Shown here: piece after piece, positions 54,267-62,013 of the stretch
Layout: each line of letters begins with the position of its first letter
Numbering within the stretch: position 1 is the stretch's first letter
From: JAGXRK01 sp963804005
GTDB taxonomy: Bacteria > Bacteroidota > Ignavibacteria > Ignavibacteriales > Ignavibacteriaceae
Direction: 5' to 3'
Assembly (NCBI GenBank): GCA_963804005.1
Contig: CAWDOP010000018.1
Coordinates: forward strand, 1-64,000
Length of the DNA stretch: 64,000 nt
The notes under the pieces: generated by a model
Database searches by the model: none
What the model was told of the DNA's origin: nothing
The model's input: the letters and a program-made list of their open reading frames with translations, nothing else
Translations under genes and position numbers: made by a program

Positions 54267-57122
54267 ATGAACAAAGAGATAGAAATAAATATTAGAAAAA
54301 GTTTTGAAGAAGCAGATAACTTATGGTTGAAAGAATTACATCTAAACTTAAAAGAAAAAGTTAGATGGGATGTAATTACTTTACAGCTTTATAGTACTGC
54401 TGCTTGTCTATATGAAATAACTCCTCTTGCAATTGTGATTCCTGAAGATATTCAGGAGATAAAAACCACAGTAAATATTTGTTGCAAATATAAAATTCCC
54501 ATATTGCCTCGTGGCGCAGGCTCAAGTTTATCTGGTAATTCAGTTGGTAAAGCTGTAATACTTGATTTAACTCATCACTTCAAAGAAATAAATATTATTG
54601 ATGACAAACTGGTAAGAAGCGGTGTTAGCGTTGTACTGGATAATTTGCAAGATGAACTCAAACAACATAATAGAAAATTTGCTCCGGATCCCAGCAGTGG
54701 AAATGTATGTGTAATTGGCGGAATGCTTGGAAATAACAGCGGCGGACCTCATACAATAAAACATGGAAGCATGTATCAACATGTTGAAGAAGTTAATGTC
54801 ATTCTTTCGAATGGCGAAGTATTTAACGCAAGAAATATTCCTTTAAATGAAATCTCTTCTCTAGATGATCTCCATAGACCATATTATGAAAAGATAAAAC
54901 TTCTTCTTGAAAAATATTCTGAAGAGATTAAGTCTGGCAGACCCAACACGACAAAGAGCGCCTCCGGTTATCAGGTATGGGATGTTTTAACAGAGACTCA
55001 CCTAAATATGGCTTCTCTGTTAGTTGGTAGTGAAGGAACTTTAGGTGTATTTACTGATGCCGTTCTTAAGACAATTCCAATAGTAAAACATCGCGGAATG
55101 ATTTCATTATATTTTAATGATCTAGAAAAGATGGGTATTGCAGTAAGTCACTTAAGAAGTTTAGGTGCTTCAGCAATAGAATATGTTGATCAGTCATTTC
55201 TTCAATTAGCATTAACGTTCAAACCGGAACTTAAAAATTTTTTACCGGGCAATGTTAAATATCTACTTTATGTTGAGTTCGAAAATGATGAAGAAGAGAA
55301 CATTAATCAAGCATTAAAAAAGTGTGAACAGATAATTTGTCGAAAAGAGAACTTAGCTGAACTTGGTTCGTACTCTACAAATGAAGAAGAGATAGAAAAT
55401 ATTTTCCGTGTTCGAAAAGCAGCAACAGTTATTTTAAATAAAATTGAGGGAAAAGAAAAACCATTACCGTTCGCAGAAGATTGTGCTATTCATCCAAATT
55501 TATTTCCGAAATTTTTAGTTGAAGTTTCTAAAATTATGGATGAATATCCATTTCGATATGCAATGTTTGGTCACGCCGGCGATGGTAACTTACACATCAG
55601 ACCATTACTGAATCTGAAAGATGAAAAATCCTTCACGAATGCTGAAGACTTTATGGAAAAGTTTGTGAACCTTGTAATTCAATATAACGGTTCATTAACG
55701 GCTGAACATGGTGATGGAAGACTAAGAACTCCATATATGGAAAAGATCTTCCCTAAATTGATCCCATTATTCAGAGAGATTAAAAATCTTTTTGACCCCG
55801 TTGGAATAATGAATCCCGATATTCTTGTTCCTGAAAAAAAATATAAATGGAGTAAAAATTTAAGGTACACACCAGATTATAGTTACATTGAAACATCTCA
55901 GCGGTTGAACAGTGAGAACTGGATATCTGAAATTGAAAAATGTCATGGATGCGGAACATGCCGTGAGTACTGTCCGGTATTTCAAGCAACCGGAGAAGAA
56001 GAAGCAACAGCAAGATCCAAGGCGAATATCCTTCGTGGAATTATTTCAGGCAAAATCTCGACTTCAGCTATTGATTCAGACCACTTTTACAAAATAATGG
56101 ATTACTGTCTGAACTGCGGACAGTGTTTAACAGATTGTCCAACCAGCGTAAACATTCCGGGAATTGCTGTTCTAGCAAAAGAAAAACTGCATGAGAAACG
56201 CTCGTTTAAATTAAATGAGATCATCCTTCAAAGAGGAAAATTAGTCAGCCAATTAGCATCCTTTTTCTCTTCGATTAGTAATAAAATTCTTTTAATTCCT
56301 TTAGTCAGAAAGATGATGCACTTCACGGTTGGAATTCACAGCAAAAGAAATTTTCCGGTTTTTGCAATTCCGAAAAAGAAATTGAATAATGACCGAAACA
56401 GAAAAAAAGTAGTTTTATGGACAGGATGCGCAGCACATTTTAATGATCCGGATGGTGAATTGGAAAGCAGTGTTCAACTATTGACAAAGCTTGGTTACGA
56501 TATAATAACACCTGATTGGAAATGCTGCAATATTGCAAAATTATCATATGGTAATTTTAAGGATTCTGAGAAAGATATTGAATTTAACATCCGGACTTTG
56601 CTCCCTTATGCAAATCAAAAAATTCCAATAGTTTTTACGGCAGCATCTTGCGGTTATGCATTCATGCACGAGTATACAACTTTCTTCTCAGATAATAATG
56701 ATATTAAAAAGATTGCACAAGCTAGTCTTGATATACATGATTTTCTAGGAGATATTTTCTCCGATGAAGAATTCAAAGATTTGTTTAGTCCGATTAATAA
56801 GAAAATAGTATATCATACACCGTGTCACCTCAAAACGCAAAATAATAAATACGGACCAATTGATTTATTGAAAATGATTCCGGGAATAGAATTAGTAAAA
56901 ATAAATGATAGTTGTTGCGGAATTGCCGGCACATTCGGAATGAAAAAAGAAAATTTCGATCTTTCAATGCAAATCGGTTCTATACTTTTTGAAGAAATTA
57001 TTAAGACAAATTCTGAATTAGTACTGTCAGGTTGCGGAACTTGTCAGATTCAAATTAAACAAGGTACTGGTCTTGATGTGATTCACCCTTTAGTGTTAAT
57101 AAATCAATCTTATCAACCCTAA
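54267..57122 (+). CDS. Fused FAD-binding and Fe-S dehydrogenase (GlcD/GlpC-like)
   Basis: This 951-residue fusion starts at the ATG 54267. An FAD-binding type 4 domain (about 45-230: P-R-G-A-G-S-S-L-S-G-N, G-G-M-L-G-N-N-S-G-G) is followed by the FAD-oxidase C domain (to about 530: G-H-A-G-D-G-N-L-H, E-H-G-D-G-R). Two 4Fe-4S clusters (C-H-G-C-G-T-C-R-E-Y-C-P and C-L-N-C-G-Q-C-L-T-D-C-P) and two CCG heterodisulfide-reductase-type segments come last. The layout matches D-lactate, glycolate and 2-hydroxyglutarate dehydrogenases that pass electrons to the membrane pool. Here it probably oxidises a hydroxy acid made later in cyclitol breakdown. The substrate is not known. Confidence 0.88.
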   Translation: MNKEIEINIRKSFEEADNLWLKELHLNLKEKVRWDVITLQLYSTAACLYEITPLAIVIPEDIQEIKTTVNICCKYKIPILPRGAGSSLSGNSVGKAVILDLTHHFKEINIIDDKLVRSGVSVVLDNLQDELKQHNRKFAPDPSSGNVCVIGGMLGNNSGGPHTIKHGSMYQHVEEVNVILSNGEVFNARNIPLNEISSLDDLHRPYYEKIKLLLEKYSEEIKSGRPNTTKSASGYQVWDVLTETHLNMASLLVGSEGTLGVFTDAVLKTIPIVKHRGMISLYFNDLEKMGIAVSHLRSLGASAIEYVDQSFLQLALTFKPELKNFLPGNVKYLLYVEFENDEEENINQALKKCEQIICRKENLAELGSYSTNEEEIENIFRVRKAATVILNKIEGKEKPLPFAEDCAIHPNLFPKFLVEVSKIMDEYPFRYAMFGHAGDGNLHIRPLLNLKDEKSFTNAEDFMEKFVNLVIQYNGSLTAEHGDGRLRTPYMEKIFPKLIPLFREIKNLFDPVGIMNPDILVPEKKYKWSKNLRYTPDYSYIETSQRLNSENWISEIEKCHGCGTCREYCPVFQATGEEEATARSKANILRGIISGKISTSAIDSDHFYKIMDYCLNCGQCLTDCPTSVNIPGIAVLAKEKLHEKRSFKLNEIILQRGKLVSQLASFFSSISNKILLIPLVRKMMHFTVGIHSKRNFPVFAIPKKKLNNDRNRKKVVLWTGCAAHFNDPDGELESSVQLLTKLGYDIITPDWKCCNIAKLSYGNFKDSEKDIEFNIRTLLPYANQKIPIVFTAASCGYAFMHEYTTFFSDNNDIKKIAQASLDIHDFLGDIFSDEEFKDLFSPINKKIVYHTPCHLKTQNNKYGPIDLLKMIPGIELVKINDSCCGIAGTFGMKKENFDLSMQIGSILFEEIIKTNSELVLSGCGTCQIQIKQGTGLDVIHPLVLINQSYQP

Positions 57123-57222
57123 TAATTTTTTTGATTAAGGCTTTAATTTTGGGAAACGCCGATTTTGTCATAAAAACTGCATTTTATGAAGTTTAAAATT
57201 ATATAAAAAAGAAAGATAACTC

Positions 57223-57251
57223 TTGACGTTTGGATATTTACTATTTATTAT
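57223..57251 (+). promoter_or_regulatory. Promoter of the second catabolic unit
   Basis: TTGACG (57223-57228), a 17-base spacer, then TATTAT (57246-57251). Each box differs from consensus by one base. The geometry is the same as the regulator promoter at 48843-48871, including the operator starting on the last base of the -10. The first gene starts at 57345. Confidence 0.8.
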
Positions 57252-57281
57252 TGTATAGACAAATGGACAAATGGACAAAAA
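57251..57281 (+). promoter_or_regulatory. Operator site 2 with extra GACAA half-sites
   Basis: TTGTATAGACAA (57251-57262) differs from the perfect palindrome at 48871 by one base. It is followed by two further GACAA units at 57266-57270 and 57274-57278. GACAA thus recurs three times with an 8-bp period. This could give cooperative or graded binding by the regulator. Confidence 0.7.
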
Positions 57282-57344
57282 ATATTAACTGTCCGTTATC
57301 TTTCATTATTCTCAATTTAATAGAATGTAACATGGAGAAAGAAA

Positions 57345-58379
57345 ATGAAAACACTGGCATATAAGGGCATTGGTAAGATTACTCTTGAGGAGAGACCGGT
57401 TCCTATGGTAACTGAGCCCTTTGATGTTGTTCTAAAAGTTTCAGCTTGTGGAATTTGCGGAACGGATGTTAAAATTATGGAAGGCAAGCATGTCGTTGGA
57501 AATGATATTGCATTAGGTCATGAATTTTGTGGAGTTGTGCAAGAGATTGGCAGTCATGTAACTTCACTCAAGATCGGAGATAGAGTCGCAGTAGATAATA
57601 GTCTAAGATGTGGTTTATGTGAATTTTGCCGGACTGGTAACTCCCCTCAATGCGAATGGTTGAAAGACAAATCAATTGGAATCTTTCAAAATGGAGGATA
57701 CGCAGAATATTGTTTATTACCTGAAAATGCTTGTTTTAAAATTCCTGACGCTATGGATGATATTACCGCTACACAGGTAGAAACTCTAGGTACTGTTTTA
57801 AACGGAATGAATGCAATTCAAATGCAATGCTGGGATACTGTTGTGGTTTTGGGTTTTGGTCCAATCGGTTATCTGTTTTCTGCTTTATCAAAGAATGTAG
57901 CAGCTTATACAATGTGTACGGAAATTGATCCGTTTAGAATTGAAGTTGCCAAAAAATTAGGCGTACCAGTATTTAATCCTAATGAAGTAGATATCGAAAA
58001 AGAAGTAATGAAATTCACCGATGGTAAAGGTGCAGATATTGTAATAGATGCTGTTGGCAGCCAATTGGAGAATGCTCTTAAGTATGTAACTCCGGGAGGA
58101 AAAGTTCTCGCTTTTGGAATGGATAGTAGTATCAAAGCTACAATTGTACCTAATACCATAACACGGAAAGCAATAAAATTAATTGGTTCGTATATCGGAC
58201 AGAATAACATTTTGCCGGCCATTAAAATTTTAATGTCTGGCAAAATTAACATGAAACCATTCTTTACTGAAGTAATTCCGTTGGAAGATGGAATATCTTC
58301 ATTTGGCAAATTGGGATTGGACCTTGCAACACTGAAACATATTCCTAAGCAGGCGATGAAAATAGTAATTAAACCTTAG
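57345..58379 (+). CDS. Zinc-dependent medium-chain dehydrogenase (polyol dehydrogenase-like)
   Basis: This 344-residue protein has catalytic zinc in A-C-G-I-C-G-T-D and G-H-E-F-C-G. The structural zinc has four Cys in C-G-L-C-E-F-C-R-T-G-N-S-P-Q-C, and the Rossmann motif is V-L-G-F-G-P-I-G. It is in the sorbitol/threonine dehydrogenase group, distinct from the IolM-like enzyme. It is the first gene of the unit behind the second operator. It probably oxidises or reduces a polyol or keto acid, perhaps tagaturonate, but this is inference. GGAG precedes the ATG. Confidence 0.85.
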   Translation: MKTLAYKGIGKITLEERPVPMVTEPFDVVLKVSACGICGTDVKIMEGKHVVGNDIALGHEFCGVVQEIGSHVTSLKIGDRVAVDNSLRCGLCEFCRTGNSPQCEWLKDKSIGIFQNGGYAEYCLLPENACFKIPDAMDDITATQVETLGTVLNGMNAIQMQCWDTVVVLGFGPIGYLFSALSKNVAAYTMCTEIDPFRIEVAKKLGVPVFNPNEVDIEKEVMKFTDGKGADIVIDAVGSQLENALKYVTPGGKVLAFGMDSSIKATIVPNTITRKAIKLIGSYIGQNNILPAIKILMSGKINMKPFFTEVIPLEDGISSFGKLGLDLATLKHIPKQAMKIVIKP

Positions 58380-58435
58380 GATTAATAAAAATCATTATTG
58401 TATCACTTTCATAATGCTATACAAAAGAAGAGTAA

Positions 58436-59788
58436 ATGAAAAAGATATTTAAATTTTTTGCAACTGGATCTGATAGACCTCAAATCGAAGATGAGATGAC
58501 GGTAAATTCTCTTTATAAAAAATACCGTCTTAAAGTAATGCTGGCTATAACTGTCGGTTACGGTTTAGCTTATCCTCTACGGTTGGCATTATCAGCAATG
58601 AAAAAAGATTTGATTGACGAAGAAATCTTTTCAGCAACTGAACTTGGTACTGTTGGCGCAGCTCTATTATACGCCTATGCTTTCGGAAAGTTTTTTAATG
58701 GCATATTAGCCGATCACGCTAATGTAAAAAGATTTTTCACAATCGGGGTTTTAATATCTGCTCTTATTAATATCCTAATTTTTAATACAACCGTTTTATG
58801 GATGTGGATTGTTTTATGGGGGCTTAACGGTTGGTTTCAGGGTTTTGGTGCACCAACTGGAGCAGTTACATTATCCAATTGGTTCAGCAACAAGGAGCGT
58901 GGAAGGTACTATGGTATATGGAGTACAGGCCATGCCCTTGGTGAAGGATTAACTTTTATAATTTCCGCCACAATAGTTACGTTTTTTGGCTGGCAAGCAG
59001 GATTTTGGGGTCCAGGTGTCTTTTGTATTTTCGTAGCGGTTGGAATATACTTCCTTCTACAAGATAGACCAGCAACTTTAGGACTTCCCCTAATTGCCGA
59101 TTGGAAGAATGACCACGTTACTACTGAAAAATCAAGAGATGAAGAATCACAGTCAACAAAAAAAGCGCAATTAAAAATATTCAAGATTCCATCTATTTGG
59201 ATTTTGGGGGTGGCAAGCGCTTCAATGTATATAACGCGATATGCAATCAATAGCTGGGGATTCCTATATTTACAAGAATCAAAAAACTATTCGCTCGTTG
59301 AAGCGGGTAGTATTCTGGGATTGAACACATTCGCCGGTTTAGCGGGTTGTGTCGCTTATGGATTTATTTCAGATAAATATTTTAAAGCAAGACGCCCACC
59401 GGTAAATTTAATTTTTGGAATTTTAGAGGTATTAGCACTATTCGTTATTTTCTTCACACCTTCGGGGCACCCAATAATTCTTACTTCGGCATTTGTATTA
59501 TACGGGTTCACTCTAAGCGGTCTGCTGGCTTCCCTCGGTGGTTTATTTGCCATCGATATTGCACCTAAAAAAGCAGCAGGAGCGGTGATGGGGTTTATCG
59601 GTGTGTTCAGTTATCTCGGTGCAGGAATGCAAGATCAGGTTAGCGGTATCTTAATTGAAAATGGCACAACAATAATCAACGGGATCCGACATTATGATTT
59701 TTCCAGCGCAATCACTTTTTGGATTGGAGGATCAATATTATCATTAATCTTATCGCTGATCCTCTGGAATGCCAAAGTTAGAGAGTAA
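58436..59788 (+). CDS. MFS transporter, organophosphate:phosphate antiporter (OPA) type
   Basis: This 450-residue inner-membrane protein has about 12 helices. The N-terminal region has Y-K-K-Y-R-L-K-V-M and G-Y-G-L-A-Y-P-L-R-L-A-L-S-A-M-K-K-D, close to the GlpT/UhpT pattern. G-W-F-Q-G-F-G-A-P-T-G, W-F-S-N-K-E-R-G-R-Y-Y-G and W-S-T-G-H-A-L-G-E-G are OPA signatures. Known members exchange glycerol 3-phosphate or hexose phosphates for phosphate. In this operon a sugar or cyclitol phosphate is the likely cargo. It lies 56 bases after the dehydrogenase gene. Confidence 0.87.
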   Translation: MKKIFKFFATGSDRPQIEDEMTVNSLYKKYRLKVMLAITVGYGLAYPLRLALSAMKKDLIDEEIFSATELGTVGAALLYAYAFGKFFNGILADHANVKRFFTIGVLISALINILIFNTTVLWMWIVLWGLNGWFQGFGAPTGAVTLSNWFSNKERGRYYGIWSTGHALGEGLTFIISATIVTFFGWQAGFWGPGVFCIFVAVGIYFLLQDRPATLGLPLIADWKNDHVTTEKSRDEESQSTKKAQLKIFKIPSIWILGVASASMYITRYAINSWGFLYLQESKNYSLVEAGSILGLNTFAGLAGCVAYGFISDKYFKARRPPVNLIFGILEVLALFVIFFTPSGHPIILTSAFVLYGFTLSGLLASLGGLFAIDIAPKKAAGAVMGFIGVFSYLGAGMQDQVSGILIENGTTIINGIRHYDFSSAITFWIGGSILSLILSLILWNAKVRE

Positions 59789-59800
59789 AAGGAATTGAAA

Positions 59801-60688
59801 ATGAATTCTAAAAAAACATATGACATTGTAATATTCGGGAATTATACAAAGGATACAGTTATAACTCCTTCCGGCACAAAATATTTAGATGGCGGAGGAT
59901 TTAATTACGGTGCTCACGCTGCCAAGATGTTAGGTCTGGAAGTGGCTGCAGTAACTAGATTATCTAAAGAAGATTTTCACGTGGTTGAAAAATTAAAAAA
60001 AGTTGGAATTGATGTATTTCCGGTTTTTACGGAATCCTCGACACATATGAAACTGATTTATCCTTCGCAGAACCCGGACGAAAGAATTCTTAAATGCGAA
60101 GTAACAGCCGGTTCTTTCACACCTGATCAGTTTGATGAACTTGAAGCCAAAGCATTTTTAATGAATGGTTCAATTAGGGGAGAAATTCCTTTTGATGTAA
60201 TTGAAAGTTTGAAGAAGAAAAATGCTTTACTTGTTGTAGATATTCAGGGATTTATCAGAACCATATCTCCGGATTATACTTTAATTAATGCTGATTGGCC
60301 AGAAAAGAAAGAGTATCTGGCTCTTATAGATGTTGTAAAAGCTGATGTAGTAGAAGCCAAAGCATTAACCGGTGAATCAGATAAAATGAAAGCCGCGTTA
60401 ATAATTGCTGAATGGGGACCTAAAGAGGTTGTAATAACCCATAACAGCGGAATACTTGTTTTAGCTGACGGCAAATTTTACGAGTCAGAATTTAAGGCAG
60501 GAACACTTGAAGGACGCAGCGGAAGAGGAGATACCTGCATCGCTTCTTATATGGCCAAAAGATTAACTGAACAACCAGAAATTGCAATTTTATGGTCTGC
60601 TGCTGTTACAAGTATGAAAATGGAAAGCGAAGGACCTTTTTTAAGAAGCGTTGAAGAAGTTGAAAAATTTATTAAACTTAACTATTAA
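59801..60688 (+). CDS. PfkB-family carbohydrate kinase
   Basis: The product is about 295 residues from ATG at 59801, with AAAAGGAA upstream (the frame is open from 59795). It has the ribokinase fold: I-F-G-N-Y-T-K-D-T near the start, D-G-G-G-F-N-Y-G-A-H-A-A, and the catalytic anion hole G-R-S-G-R-G-D-T with the base Asp. Members phosphorylate sugars, nucleosides or inositol (archaeal myo-inositol kinase is a relative). In this context a cyclitol or keto-sugar acid is plausible. It is 12 bases after the transporter stop. Confidence 0.85.
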   Translation: MNSKKTYDIVIFGNYTKDTVITPSGTKYLDGGGFNYGAHAAKMLGLEVAAVTRLSKEDFHVVEKLKKVGIDVFPVFTESSTHMKLIYPSQNPDERILKCEVTAGSFTPDQFDELEAKAFLMNGSIRGEIPFDVIESLKKKNALLVVDIQGFIRTISPDYTLINADWPEKKEYLALIDVVKADVVEAKALTGESDKMKAALIIAEWGPKEVVITHNSGILVLADGKFYESEFKAGTLEGRSGRGDTCIASYMAKRLTEQPEIAILWSAAVTSMKMESEGPFLRSVEEVEKFIKLNY

Positions 60689-60704
60689 TTATTTCGCGGA
60701 TGTA

Positions 60705-61898
60705 ATGATGAAAAAAATATTTTCGTTAAAAATAGTGCTCATTTTTATAATAATAAATCTTTCCCAATTTTGTACTGAGCAAAATGTAGAAGAGGAATTT
60801 TCTTTTATTGTAATTAGCGACCAAAGAGCTCATGCAACCGAAGAATATCATAGTAAAGAATACACGCTCGGAGGTTTTGAAGCTATTAAAAATGTTGGGC
60901 AGGGAGAATTTATAATTGTTAACGGTGATCTTGATCCCCCTCAAGCCACTCGTAAATTGTTAGATAAAGTGCTGGGTGAAAATTATCCATGGTACACAGT
61001 AATTGGTAATCATGATATAGAAAACGATGAAAACATGGAATACATGAGAAATCTAAACAGAAACGGCAACACGTTTGCCAATATCGTGAGACGAGGTCCC
61101 AAAGGGTGCGAAGAAACGACCTATTCTTTCGATTATTATAACGTTCACTTTGTTGTTATAAATTTATACTATGACGGCGAGAAAGACAATGTATTGGATG
61201 GTGTCGTGTCTTCTGGACTTTTAGCTTGGCTTGAAGATGACTTAAAGCAAAACGACAAAAAATATACTCTTGTTTTCGGGCATGAACCGATTCGACCTGT
61301 TATGGATTTGGATAACGGTACAGTCCGTCACCTTGGAGACGCTCTCGATCAATACTACGAAGAGACTATATTATTTGAAAGAATTCTTCACAAGTATAAT
61401 GTTGATGCATATTTCAGCGGGCATACACATTGCGCTTCTTATGCTAACTATAATGGTTTGTGGCTTATTAACTCGGGACACATCTATGGGCAAGAAAGTG
61501 ATTTTACTCCCGATAAACTCTATTCTAAAATATCACTAGAAATTGCTAAAGAAGAAAATGAAGGTAAGTTATATCAAAATGTTATTAAGGATATGTATCA
61601 CAGAAACTGGAAAGAATACAAAAAGTTGATTTTCAATTTAGGATACGGCGACGGATGGAATTATAAAAATATTCCTGATGATGAAACTCTGTCTCATCTC
61701 TATAAATTCTACGACGACTCTAAGGATAATGAAGAAAAATTGAAAAACTATATGAATCTTTTTTGGAAAAATACTGAATGGAGAAAAAGTACATTTCTAA
61801 AAGTCGGAATAAGTTCAGATGCAGCGATTCTTGAAATTTATAGGGATAAAGACTTTACAGGTAACTACAATCTAAAATATTCTCAAGTATTATATTAA
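60705..61898 (+). CDS. Exported metallophosphoesterase
   Basis: The product is about 397 residues from ATG at 60705; the longer frame from 60651 overlaps the kinase and hides the signal. The signal is I-V-L-I-F-I-I-I-N-L-S-Q-F-C, possibly a relaxed lipobox. The calcineurin-like fold shows the metal motifs I-S-D-Q-R, V-N-G-D-L, I-G-N-H-D, F-G-H-E-P and S-G-H-T-H. The first motif is S-D-Q-R instead of the usual D-x-H. A cell-surface or periplasmic phosphatase fits with the OPA transporter and TonB receptor beside it. It might release phosphate or inositol from inositol phosphates, but no phytase-specific motif is claimed. Confidence 0.85.
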   Translation: MMKKIFSLKIVLIFIIINLSQFCTEQNVEEEFSFIVISDQRAHATEEYHSKEYTLGGFEAIKNVGQGEFIIVNGDLDPPQATRKLLDKVLGENYPWYTVIGNHDIENDENMEYMRNLNRNGNTFANIVRRGPKGCEETTYSFDYYNVHFVVINLYYDGEKDNVLDGVVSSGLLAWLEDDLKQNDKKYTLVFGHEPIRPVMDLDNGTVRHLGDALDQYYEETILFERILHKYNVDAYFSGHTHCASYANYNGLWLINSGHIYGQESDFTPDKLYSKISLEIAKEENEGKLYQNVIKDMYHRNWKEYKKLIFNLGYGDGWNYKNIPDDETLSHLYKFYDDSKDNEEKLKNYMNLFWKNTEWRKSTFLKVGISSDAAILEIYRDKDFTGNYNLKYSQVLY

Positions 61899-62013
61899 TT
61901 AACATTCTAAAACAAATTAAAATATTGCATATTGGAAAAGAAAGGAGATGAATAAAAGAAGAAGGAGGCAATATTTCTTAGCTCAAAAAATTTTCACATT
62001 TAAGGAGAAAGAA

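Noticed and set aside
61948..62013. Alternative in-frame ATG upstream of the TonB receptor
   Set aside because: GGAG abuts the ATG, leaving no spacing, and the added basic residues would come before the signal peptide; the ATG at 62014 has a proper AAGGAG.
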